From Candidatus Cloacimonadota bacterium (lineage in GTDB: Bacteria > Hydrothermota > E44-bin80), in NCBI GenBank assembly GCA_004375785.1, contig SOKM01000027.1, positions 1 through 6,843 of the forward strand: DNA of 6,843 nt, written 5' to 3'. The notes under the pieces were generated by a model that worked only from the letters and a program-made list of their open reading frames with translations, was not told where the DNA came from and made no database searches. Position numbers and translations under genes: made by a program. Each line of letters begins with the position of its first letter. Position 1 is the first letter of the stretch. Below, in pieces: positions 1-5,756 of this stretch.

Positions 1-208
1 TATCTGCATCTTCTATAAGTTTTCTGAGTTCTTCCTTCTGCTCTACAACCCATTGGAGAGCTTTACCTTTCGGATGACCCTCGATGAGTTTCTCAGCTTT
101 ACTCAATGTGCGGCTCGCAATCGTCACCTCTATTTCCTCCTGGTCAAGAAGGTATTGGACAAGAGGCTTGGCAACAAGTCCTGCACCAAGCAACAAAACA
201 TTTTTCAT
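1..208 (-). CDS. Saccharopine dehydrogenase, N-terminal fragment (cut by window edge)
   Basis: Only the first 69 codons are present; the gene continues past the left edge. The translation begins MKNVLLLGAGLVAKPLVQYL and carries a GxGxxxxP dinucleotide-binding loop at about residues 8-14, then a beta-alpha-beta pattern (VTIASRTLSKAEKLIEG) typical of the Rossmann domain of saccharopine dehydrogenases. The enzyme class oxidises saccharopine with NAD(P) to glutamate and aminoadipate semialdehyde in the cytoplasm. The start is fixed by an AAGGAGGT Shine-Dalgarno sequence just upstream (GGAGG core at 213-217 on the complementary strand). It lies 197 bp downstream of the lysine-ketoglutarate reductase gene on the same strand. 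That neighbour strongly supports the assignment, since the two enzymes are consecutive and are fused in animals and plants. Which direction (catabolic or biosynthetic) applies is inferred from the LKR partner. Confidence 0.82.
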   Translation of the reverse strand, partial: MKNVLLLGAGLVAKPLVQYLLDQEEIEVTIASRTLSKAEKLIEGHPKGKALQWVVEQKEELRKLIEDAD

Positions 209-212
209 ACTA

Positions 213-220
213 CCTCCTTC
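213..220 (-). promoter_or_regulatory. Strong Shine-Dalgarno site of the saccharopine dehydrogenase gene
   Basis: On the minus strand GAAGGAGG lies 4 nt before the ATG at 206-208. It fixes the start and shows that the gene is translated independently, despite the repeat-filled leader. Confidence 0.8.
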
Positions 221-223
221 TTC

Positions 224-258
224 GTTATTGGTTATTAGTTATTCGTTATTTGTCATTG
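224..258. repeat. GTTATTN heptamer tandem array
   Basis: Four uninterrupted units GTTATTG, GTTATTA, GTTATTC and GTTATTT, plus a degenerate fifth (GTCATTG), each exactly 7 bp long and varying at the seventh base. The array ends directly in the GTCATTGCGAG motif. It sits immediately upstream of the saccharopine dehydrogenase Shine-Dalgarno site, so it would form the last part of that gene's leader. Confidence 0.85.
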
Positions 259-262
259 CGAG
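252..262. repeat. GTCATTGCGAG half-repeat
   Basis: GTCATTGCGAG occurs here and again at 1756-1766. It is the left half of a dispersed palindromic repeat (GTCATTGCGAG ... CGAAGCAATCTC) that I recall as common in intergenic DNA of many uncultured bacteria. The right half is absent here, so this is a truncated copy. Confidence 0.65.
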
Positions 263-274
263 TTTCACTTCTTG

Positions 275-295
275 CCTTGAACCGTATGGTTCAGG
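275..295. repeat. REP-like hairpin GAACC-GTAT-GGTTC
   Basis: Five bp GAACC/GGTTC around a 4-nt GTAT loop, extended past one bulged T by CCT/AGG, for 8 bp in total. There is no T-tract on either side, so it does not look like a terminator. It lies between the two lysine genes and may be another dispersed palindromic repeat or an mRNA processing/stability hairpin. Confidence 0.6.
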
Positions 296-303
296 ACTTG
301 CTC

Positions 304-338
304 TTTCATCTTACATCTTACATCTTACATCGTATATC
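304..338. repeat. TTACATC heptamer tandem array
   Basis: Three perfect TTACATC units (311-331) are flanked in register by degenerate units TTTCATC (304-310) and GTATATC (332-338). This is a second heptamer family in the same 197-bp gap, with a different unit from GTTATTN. Confidence 0.8.
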
Positions 339-405
339 CCATATTGTCTTTCCAAAAATTTCTCTCTTCTATCTTCCCTCTTCTCTATCGTCGTTTCTCC
401 ATCCC

Positions 406-1707
406 TTAAAGATACTTTTCAAGATACTTATACTTTTCGGTAAGCTTACCTTTGTAAAGAATAACTCCATTTTTTAATTCATCAGGCAAATTGCACCCTT
501 CAAATGATTTTGAAAAATCCGCCTTTATTATATCAGGAACGAATTTCATAAGCGTCTCACTGAAATAAATGGAAGATTCGACAGGTATTTCACAGGGAAG
601 GTTATCAATCGCCATTATTACAGGACCCTTTCCTTTATAACCATCCTTTGATGTTTCAGAAACGGGGTCATAAACAAAAACAGGTTTGTCGGGTGTAGTG
701 GAATGAATGGTGCATTCCACTGCTCCCTCTATGTCACAGGAGATGTCGCCAATGACTCTCAACCTTGTCGCCCCCATCCTAAAATGACGTTTGAGATTTG
801 CTTTGGTAACAAGCCTCGGGTATTTTGCCTCCCAGTATATGCAGTTCATAAGAACTGTTATATAAGGAATATAATTATGAAACCTTGAGCAGTACTTAGA
901 AGGATGTGCATAGTAATTCATAAGGTCGAAAACCTCACCAGAGATATGTTCAACCATATCTCCCTCTTTAAAAACCGCTTTATATATAACCTTCTCTGAT
1001 GAACCATCTCTGAATAAATTAATGATTTCAAAGGGTCGTATCTTTTTGACTGGTAGGCAATCAAGTATCTCCTGTGCTCCACCTGAAACATTGCCGTATC
1101 CAGTAAACACGAAAAGTAATGGTAGAAAAGTATCATTTAGCCCTTTCCTTATAATTTCTTTTCCGACCTGCGTTATATGGTCTTTTGCCCCTTTAATCTC
1201 CCTATACTCATATGCCCTCTTAATTTGTGTAAAAGGATTTTTAACCCCTTCCCATTTTAGCCTTTTACCGAGCGCCCAGAGTGTATCAATCATCCCTGCA
1301 ATGCCTGCATATCTCCCAAAGAAGATAAGTCTTCTCCCATTTTTATCTGCTATCTTTTCATAATCAATTAACTGGCACTCAAATTCCATCATCCTCTTCA
1401 ACATATCCATATTATTGGTTTGCCCCTTTATGGTGTGTGAAAAAAATATGTATGTCTTGTTTGGTGAAAAGAAATCAAGAGGAATCTCTTTAACTGCAAA
1501 AACGAGCGAAGCTTCAGAAATATCCTCTTTTACTTCAGCACCTGCCTCTATATAATCCTTGTCAGGAAACGCCCGTATGTGCGAAGGCTGGAGCAACACC
1601 TTAATATTGTGTTCATCAATCAATTTTTTTATATCCTCAGGAATAAGAGGAACCCTTCTTTCCCAATGGCTTTTATCTTCCCTCCTTATTCCAATGATTT
1701 TCGACAT
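406..1707 (-). CDS. Lysine-ketoglutarate reductase (saccharopine-forming), stand-alone
   Basis: The 433-residue protein matches the LKR half of the animal/plant bifunctional LKR/SDH enzyme (alanine-dehydrogenase-like fold). It condenses lysine with 2-oxoglutarate to saccharopine using NADPH, in the cytoplasm. Landmarks in order: GIRRE..HWERRVPL (6-21), VKE with Lys73 and FFSHTIKGQ with His91 (which by motif match correspond to the catalytic Lys/His of yeast Lys1), FFGRYAGIAGMID (129-141), the nucleotide-binding FTGYGNVSGGAQEIL (201-215), NCIYWEAKYPRLVT (288-301), and the hallmark DISCDIEGAVE (321-331). The length fits a complete LKR domain with no fused SDH. The start is supported by GGAGGGG at 1710-1716 just before the ATG. 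The gene is followed on the same strand by saccharopine dehydrogenase with no terminator visible between them, implying a lysine catabolic operon. Family assignment is confident; cofactor preference and direction are inferred. Confidence 0.88.
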   Translation of the reverse strand: MSKIIGIRREDKSHWERRVPLIPEDIKKLIDEHNIKVLLQPSHIRAFPDKDYIEAGAEVKEDISEASLVFAVKEIPLDFFSPNKTYIFFSHTIKGQTNNMDMLKRMMEFECQLIDYEKIADKNGRRLIFFGRYAGIAGMIDTLWALGKRLKWEGVKNPFTQIKRAYEYREIKGAKDHITQVGKEIIRKGLNDTFLPLLFVFTGYGNVSGGAQEILDCLPVKKIRPFEIINLFRDGSSEKVIYKAVFKEGDMVEHISGEVFDLMNYYAHPSKYCSRFHNYIPYITVLMNCIYWEAKYPRLVTKANLKRHFRMGATRLRVIGDISCDIEGAVECTIHSTTPDKPVFVYDPVSETSKDGYKGKGPVIMAIDNLPCEIPVESSIYFSETLMKFVPDIIKADFSKSFEGCNLPDELKNGVILYKGKLTEKYKYLEKYL

Positions 1708-1709
1708 AA

Positions 1710-1716
1710 CCCCTCC
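1710..1716 (-). promoter_or_regulatory. Shine-Dalgarno site of the LKR gene
   Basis: Minus-strand GGAGGGG ends 2 nt before the ATG at 1705-1707; the GGAG core is 5 nt from it. This spacing supports the chosen start. Confidence 0.7.
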
Positions 1717-1729
1717 ATTCGAAACTTCA

Positions 1730-1798
1730 GTTATTAAGTTATTGAGTCGAAAGACGTCATTGCGAGTATTCTTTCATATTTACTACCGAAGCAATCTC
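1730..1798. repeat. Composite repeat: GTTATT units plus GTCATTGCGAG...CGAAGCAATCTC
   Basis: Two GTTATTN units (1730-1736, 1738-1744) precede GTCATTGCGAG (1756-1766). Twenty bases later comes ACCGAAGCAATCTC, ending at 1798. ATTGC and GCAAT form the inverted arms of the second part. The same order, heptamers then GTCATTGCGAG, occurs at 224-262, so both lysine genes have the same composite element in their leaders, in the same orientation. This copy keeps both halves. Confidence 0.7.
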
Positions 1799-1835
1799 AT
1801 ATTCGCATTCTGTGTCAATAAATTCGTTTAAAGCG

Positions 1836-4634
1836 TTAGTATCGTTTCTTTAGTCTGTTTGGTTTGTTTAGTTCTTTTATCAAGAACTGTCCGGTATAAG
1901 ATTTTCTGCAGCGTGCAATTTCCTCTGGGGTTCCCACTGCAATAATATAACCACCTTCATCACCACCTTCAGGACCAAGGTCTATAATATAATCAGCCGA
2001 TTTAACAACATCCATATTATGTTCTATAATAAGCACGGTATTCCCTTTTTTTACCAATCTGTTCAATACTTTGAGTAACATCTTCACATCCTCAAAATGT
2101 AACCCCGTTGTCGGTTCGTCAAGAATATAGAGCGTTCTCCCTGTTGCAATCTTTGAAAGTTCCTTTGAAAGCTTTACCCTCTGTGCTTCACCTCCAGAAA
2201 GGGTGGTTGCAGGCTGACCCAGTTTAATGTATCCAAGACCAACATCGTATAGAAGTTTGAGTCTTCTCTTAATCTTGTAAATATTCTTGAATAGTTCCAT
2301 AGCTTCTGTTATAGTCATATTAAGGACATCTGAAATACTCTTTCCTTTGTACCTTACATCAAGGGTTTCCCTGTTAAACCTCCTCCCAATACACACCTCA
2401 CAGGGTATGTATACATCAGGAAGGAAATGCATCTCTATCCTGATAATTCCATTGCCTCTACAAGCCTCGCACCTTCCACCTTTTACATTAAAACTAAATC
2501 TTCCTATTTTGTATCCCCTGATTCTTGACTCATGAAGATTGCTAAAAAGTTCTCTCACATAAGTAAAAAGCCCTGTGTATGTGGCTGGGTTTGACCTGGG
2601 TGTCCTTCCTATCGGCGATTGGTCTATATTTATGACCTTATCTATGTATTCAATACCTTCTAAGGTTTTATACTCACCTACTGGTTTCCTCGACCTGTAA
2701 AAACGTTTTGCAAGTGCTCTATAGATAATATCATTCATAAGACTACTTTTTCCTGAGCCAGAAACACCTGTGATACAGACAAATAATCCAAGAGGAATTC
2801 TAATATCGATTGATTTAAGATTATGATGCTCTGCTCCTTTGACTGTAAGGTAATCTGTACCAGGTTTTCTTCTTACAGGAGGTATATCAATCCTTCTCTT
2901 CCCTGAGAGATACATCCCTGTTATTGACTTCTTTGAATTAGTTATATCTTTTTTTGTACCCGATGCAACAAGCTCACCACCATATTCTCCCGCACCCGGT
3001 CCAAGGTCTATTATGTGGTCAGCAGAAAGAATGGTCTGTTTATCATGCTCAACAACAATAACAGTATTGCCTATATCCCTCAGATTCTTCAATGTTCGGA
3101 GTAGTCTTCTATTATCTCTCTGATGCAAACCAACACTCGGCTCATCAAGAATATATAAAACGCCCATCAAACCAGAACCTATCTGAGTTGCAAGATGAAC
3201 CCGCTGCATCTCCCCTCCAGAGAGTGAATCAAAAGATCTGCTGAGGGTAACATAATCGAGCCCCACATTTAAGAGAAAATTCAACCTATCTTTTATTTCC
3301 TTTACTACCTGATGAACAATAAGTTCTTCCCGTTCTGTCAGAACCAGTTCTTTCTCAAAAAATGCGAATGAATCTTTTACAGACATTTCAACAATATGAT
3401 GAATATTCTTTTCATGAACAAGAATAGAAAGTGCCTCTTTCTTCAATCGTGCTCCTTCACAGACAGGGCATGGAAGGATTGACATATACTGTTCTATCTC
3501 ATATCTAATCCAGTCTGATTCAGTTTCCTTATATCTCCTCATCAAGTTTGGAATAATTCCCTCAAATCCCCATTCTTCATCTTCACCATAAAGTAATATT
3601 TCTTTAATATCTTCTGGAATCTGACCCCAGGGGGCATTCAGGTTGAAACCATATTTTTCTGATAATCTGTTTAGAGGTGAGAGAATCCATTTGCCTCGAG
3701 GTTCTCCCCAGGGACCAATTGTTCCTTCAAGAATAGATAGTTCATTGTTTATGATAAGAAGTTCCTCATCTATCTCCATCTTTGTTCCAAGCCCACTGCA
3801 CTCAGAACAGGCACCATAAGGACTGTTAAATGAGAAGAATCTTGGCGTAATTTCTCCGTAACTTATATTACAATGGGGACAGGCGAGCAACTCACTACAA
3901 AGTATATCTTTCTCTCCTTTTTTGGTTACGATTAATTGTCCTTCCCCCTCCCTCAAAGCTATCTCCACAGAATCTGCTACCCTTTTTCTCATTCCCTTCT
4001 TTGTAATTAACCTGTCAATCACAATCTCAATACTGTGTTTTTTATTCTTAGCAATTGTTGGAATGTCTTCAATATCATAAATCTTCCCATCTATCCTTAC
4101 CCTTACAAATCCTTTTTTTTGAATGGATTTCAAGAGCTCTTTGTATTCCCCTTTCTTTCCTTTCACAACAGGTGCAAGAACCATTATTCCCTCACCCTGA
4201 GGAAATCTCAAAATTATATCCGTTATCTGGTCTGACGTCTGTTTGGTAATTGGTCTACCGCATTTATAACAGTAAGGAACACCAATATGTGCAAAAAGAA
4301 GCCTGAGATAATCATAGATTTCTGTAACTGTCCCGACTGTAGAACGCGGGTTTTTAGAAGCAGTTCTTTGCTGGATAGATATTGCTGGAGAGAGTCCCTC
4401 GATAAAATCTACATCAGGCTTATCCATAATCCCGAGAAACTGTCTTGCATAAGCAGAAAGTGATTCGACATATCTTCTTTGTCCCTCTGCATAGATTGTA
4501 TCGAATGCAAGAGAACTCTTGCCCGAACCAGAAATACCTGTAATTACCACAAATTTTTCTCGCGGAATTACTACGTCTATATTCTTCAGATTGTGGACTC
4601 GTACACCTTTAATACTTATCTTTCTTGTAGACAT
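1836..4634 (-). CDS. uvrA: UvrABC system protein A (excinuclease ATPase subunit)
   Basis: A full-length 932-residue UvrA (usual length about 940). It is the damage-recognition ABC ATPase that dimerises, loads UvrB at lesions and starts nucleotide excision repair. Visible landmarks: first Walker A GISGSGKSS (33-41); RRYVESLSAYARQFLG (53-68); CYKCGRP (122-128); first zinc module with Cys252/255 and Cys276/279; CPVCEGARL; first ABC signature LSGGEMQRVHL near 470, followed by LDEPSVGLH; second Walker A GVSGSGKSS near 623; NIDQSPIGRTPRSNPATYTG; the essential zinc finger CEAC...CEVC near 720-747; second signature LSGGEAQRVKL near 809 and LDEPTTGLH. No catalytic residue looks lost. The N-terminus aligns with the family, so the ATG is right, yet no Shine-Dalgarno site precedes it (the upstream 30 nt are nearly all A/T). 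It lies 60 bp behind tRNA-Ala on the same strand and probably shares its promoter. No LexA box was seen. Confidence 0.97.
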   Translation of the reverse strand: MSTRKISIKGVRVHNLKNIDVVIPREKFVVITGISGSGKSSLAFDTIYAEGQRRYVESLSAYARQFLGIMDKPDVDFIEGLSPAISIQQRTASKNPRSTVGTVTEIYDYLRLLFAHIGVPYCYKCGRPITKQTSDQITDIILRFPQGEGIMVLAPVVKGKKGEYKELLKSIQKKGFVRVRIDGKIYDIEDIPTIAKNKKHSIEIVIDRLITKKGMRKRVADSVEIALREGEGQLIVTKKGEKDILCSELLACPHCNISYGEITPRFFSFNSPYGACSECSGLGTKMEIDEELLIINNELSILEGTIGPWGEPRGKWILSPLNRLSEKYGFNLNAPWGQIPEDIKEILLYGEDEEWGFEGIIPNLMRRYKETESDWIRYEIEQYMSILPCPVCEGARLKKEALSILVHEKNIHHIVEMSVKDSFAFFEKELVLTEREELIVHQVVKEIKDRLNFLLNVGLDYVTLSRSFDSLSGGEMQRVHLATQIGSGLMGVLYILDEPSVGLHQRDNRRLLRTLKNLRDIGNTVIVVEHDKQTILSADHIIDLGPGAGEYGGELVASGTKKDITNSKKSITGMYLSGKRRIDIPPVRRKPGTDYLTVKGAEHHNLKSIDIRIPLGLFVCITGVSGSGKSSLMNDIIYRALAKRFYRSRKPVGEYKTLEGIEYIDKVINIDQSPIGRTPRSNPATYTGLFTYVRELFSNLHESRIRGYKIGRFSFNVKGGRCEACRGNGIIRIEMHFLPDVYIPCEVCIGRRFNRETLDVRYKGKSISDVLNMTITEAMELFKNIYKIKRRLKLLYDVGLGYIKLGQPATTLSGGEAQRVKLSKELSKIATGRTLYILDEPTTGLHFEDVKMLLKVLNRLVKKGNTVLIIEHNMDVVKSADYIIDLGPEGGDEGGYIIAVGTPEEIARCRKSYTGQFLIKELNKPNRLKKRY

Positions 4635-4642
4635 TTTTTATT

Positions 4643-4670
4643 TAAAAAACAATAAATAAGTTTCACTTAT
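4643..4670 (-). terminator. Weak AT-rich hairpin and T-run between tRNA-Ala and uvrA
   Basis: On the minus strand ATAAGT-GAA-ACTTAT (4656-4670) forms a 6-bp stem with a 3-nt loop, followed by a T-rich stretch with TTTTTT. It could end part of the tRNA transcription or define the tRNA 3' trailer. The stem is too weak to be a convincing terminator, and it lies only 21 bp before the uvrA ATG. Confidence 0.35.
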
Positions 4671-4694
4671 ATCGTTTTTCTTCAGAAACAAAAA

Positions 4695-4767
4695 TGGAGC
4701 AGAGCGGATTTGAACCGCCGACCTGTGCGTTGCGAACGCACCGCTCTCCCAGCTGAGCTACTGCCCC
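4695..4767 (-). tRNA. tRNA-Ala (anticodon CGC)
   Basis: The 73-nt sequence folds into a complete cloverleaf. The acceptor GGGGCAG/CTGCTCC contains the G3:U70 wobble pair that specifies alanine. The D stem is GCTC/GAGC. The anticodon stem GTGCG/CGCAC encloses loop TTCGCAA, which gives anticodon CGC reading GCG. The T stem GGCGG/CCGCT has loop TTCAAAT. The discriminator base is A. No CCA is encoded (TTTTT follows), so the CCA-adding enzyme must supply the tail. It has its own near-perfect promoter upstream and sits 60 bp in front of uvrA on the same strand. Confidence 0.97.
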
Positions 4768-4782
4768 ATTCCATAAGATTCA

Positions 4783-4811
4783 ATTATAAAAGAAAAACGT
4801 GATTGTGTCAA
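4783..4811 (-). promoter_or_regulatory. Consensus sigma70 promoter for tRNA-Ala (and probably uvrA)
   Basis: The minus strand has TTGACA (4806-4811), exactly 17 bp, then TATAAT (4783-4788), a perfect match to consensus. Predicted initiation is near 4776, about 9 nt before the mature tRNA 5' end at 4767. No other good promoter is visible in the 60 bp between the tRNA and uvrA, so uvrA may be read through from here. Confidence 0.88.
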
Positions 4812-4829
4812 GGGTTTTAATAAGATTTT

Positions 4830-4856
4830 CTTTTTTTATAGAAATTTCAAAAAAAG
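4830..4856. promoter_or_regulatory. AT-rich palindrome between divergent promoters
   Basis: CTTTTTTT (4830-4837) and AAAAAAAG (4849-4856) form an 8-bp inverted repeat around the palindrome GAAATTTC (4841-4848). It lies between the -35 of the tRNA promoter and the -35 of the selenoprotein promoter, ending 2 bp before the latter. It could serve as an UP element for RNA polymerase alpha subunits or as an operator; its role is inferred only from position. Confidence 0.4.
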
Positions 4857-4858
4857 AC

Positions 4859-4887
4859 TTGACAAATATATAAAAATAATTTATACT
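4859..4887 (+). promoter_or_regulatory. Consensus sigma70 promoter of the selenoprotein gene
   Basis: TTGACA (4859-4864), a 17-bp spacer, then TATACT (4882-4887): 11 of 12 consensus bases. Initiation is predicted near 4894, giving a leader of about 29 nt that includes the ribosome binding site. Confidence 0.85.
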
Positions 4888-4907
4888 AAACTAATAGACT
4901 TTAAGAA

Positions 4908-4917
4908 AAGGAGGTGA
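4908..4917 (+). promoter_or_regulatory. Full-length Shine-Dalgarno site deciding the ATG at 4923
   Basis: AAGGAGGTGA is fully complementary to the 16S rRNA anti-SD over 10 nt and ends 5 nt before the ATG at 4923-4925. An in-frame GTG at 4914 lies inside this site and so cannot be the real start. Confidence 0.88.
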
Positions 4918-4922
4918 AAAAT

Positions 4923-5696
4923 ATGAAATATTTCTTGTGTGCAGTTGTTCTTCTCTTCACTTTTGCCATCCCTGTCGCAGCCGGTCCGAACATTGGAGAC
5001 CCTGCCCCTGATTTCACCTTACCTGATACAACATATACATACCACACCCTTTCCGATTATCAGGGAAATGTGGTCTTTTTGAACTTCGGGCAATCTTGGT
5101 GAGGAGGATGTCAAGCTGAGTATCAGTTTATGTCTGCATTACAGGCTCATTACGATTCACTGGGTTTGCCTGTCCAGGTTCTTGTTGTAAATTTCAATGA
5201 ATCTATGTCAACAACAAAATACATACAGAGAACCTACAACATATACCCACCCGTCTTGAACAACCAGAGTAATTCGGTTTGGTATTTGTACAACATGAAC
5301 GGTTATATGCCTCTTAATTTTGTTTTACTGGGCGATAATGATATGACAGTTTACTACTGGGCAAACACAATGACACTGGCAAATTGCAAATACTGGATCA
5401 ACCTGGCGCTGGCAGCGAGTGTAGAAGAAACTCCTGTTGTAGAAAAATATACTGCATTAAAAACTTCATCCATCTCAAGCAACCGAATCAATATTGAATA
5501 CAGCCTGAAAAACAGAGCTAACATCAAACTAACTATTTATGATATGATGGGAAGGGTTATCGCCCGACTATCAGACGGAATCAAAAACAGTGGCACTTAT
5601 ACTACAACCTGGCACCCACAAAACAACGGTATATACTTCGTAAAACTCTTTACAGGAGGAGAAGTACTTACCAATAAAGTTGTCATCCTGAAATAA
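4923..5696 (+). CDS. Secreted redoxin/TlpA-like selenoprotein (UGGC active site) with C-terminal sorting domain
   Basis: Read as one 257-residue protein with TGA at 5100-5102 decoded as selenocysteine 60. Residues 1-20 form a signal peptide (MKY, hydrophobic FLCAVVLLFTFAIP, likely cut after VAA). Residues 24-160 resemble the AhpC/TSA-TlpA redoxin family: IGDPAPDFTLPD, LSDYQGNVVFLNFGQSW, then U60-G-G-C63 where relatives have WCxxC, and a probable cis-proline in GYMPLNFVL (Pro130). Residues 187-257 resemble the type IX secretion/FlgD-like sorting domain (IEYSL, LTIYDMMGRVI, GIYFVKLFTGGEVLTNKVVILK). The likely role is thiol-disulfide exchange or peroxide reduction at or outside the cell envelope; the substrate is unknown. 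Both halves share one frame, and only the upstream half has a ribosome binding site. An own promoter and strong terminator make it monocistronic. Alternatives are a nonsense mutation or sequencing error, but the stop falling exactly on the catalytic cysteine plus the hairpin behind it argues for selenocysteine. Confidence 0.85.
5100..5102 (+). other. In-frame UGA, proposed selenocysteine codon (Sec60)
   Basis: TGA interrupts an otherwise open frame that runs from 4923 to the TAA at 5694-5696. The context W-TGA-GGA-GGA-TGT gives WUGGC, with selenium replacing the nucleophilic N-terminal cysteine of the CxxC motif and the resolving Cys63 retained. Confidence 0.85.
5113..5129 (+). promoter_or_regulatory. 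Candidate bacterial SECIS hairpin
   Basis: AAGCUGA and UCAGUUU pair over 7 bp (one G-U wobble) around the loop GUA. The loop starts 17 nt after the UGA. In E. coli fdhF the corresponding GU-containing loop starts 18 nt after its UGA, and the minimal hairpin is also 17 nt. The GU in the apical loop fits the SelB-binding feature of bacterial SECIS elements. The E. coli bulged U is not present. Confidence 0.72.
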
Positions 5697-5714
5697 GTGA
5701 AGTTTTTCTATTTT

Positions 5715-5756
5715 AAAAGCCAGATGCAAATGTATCTGGCTTTTTTTATTTTTTTC
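5715..5756 (+). terminator. Intrinsic terminator of the selenoprotein gene
   Basis: AAAAGCCAGAT (5715-5725) pairs perfectly with ATCTGGCTTTT (5734-5744). The stem can extend inward by a G-T and a C-G pair to an AAAT loop. It is followed by T7, ATT and more T's. It lies 18 bp after the TAA and separates the gene from coaE. Confidence 0.95.

Noticed and set aside
224..338. CRISPR array
   Set aside because: The units are 7 bp tandem repeats without spacers of regular length.
1022..1363. Plus-strand open frame of 113 codons opposite the LKR gene
   Set aside because: It is the shadow of a strongly conserved minus-strand gene, with no recognisable domain. The same holds for the short plus-strand frames opposite uvrA and at 53-477.
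1811..1822. TTGACA on the minus strand upstream of LKR as its promoter
   Set aside because: The TTGACA at 1813-1818 (complement) has no acceptable -10 at 16-18 bp; LKR may be read from uvrA or from an unrecognised promoter.
4914..5102. A GTG start at 4914 and a separate 62-residue protein ending at the TGA
   Set aside because: The GTG lies within the AAGGAGGTGA ribosome binding site, the ATG at 4923 is correctly spaced, and the peptide stops in mid-domain at the active-site cysteine position.
5100..5102. Genome-wide TGA reassignment (Gly or Trp code)
   Set aside because: UvrA, LKR and CoaE contain no in-frame TGA, and uvrA uses TGG for tryptophan. One TGA precisely at a redox cysteine fits selenocysteine better.
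5100..5102. Pseudogene by nonsense mutation or sequencing error
   Set aside because: Cannot be excluded from sequence alone, but the downstream frame is intact for 194 codons and the hairpin geometry fits recoding.
5130..5696. An independent 188-residue gene starting at ATG 5130
   Set aside because: No Shine-Dalgarno site at proper spacing, and it would lack the signal peptide and the redoxin N-terminus found directly upstream in the same frame. The ATG sits one base past the SECIS-like hairpin.
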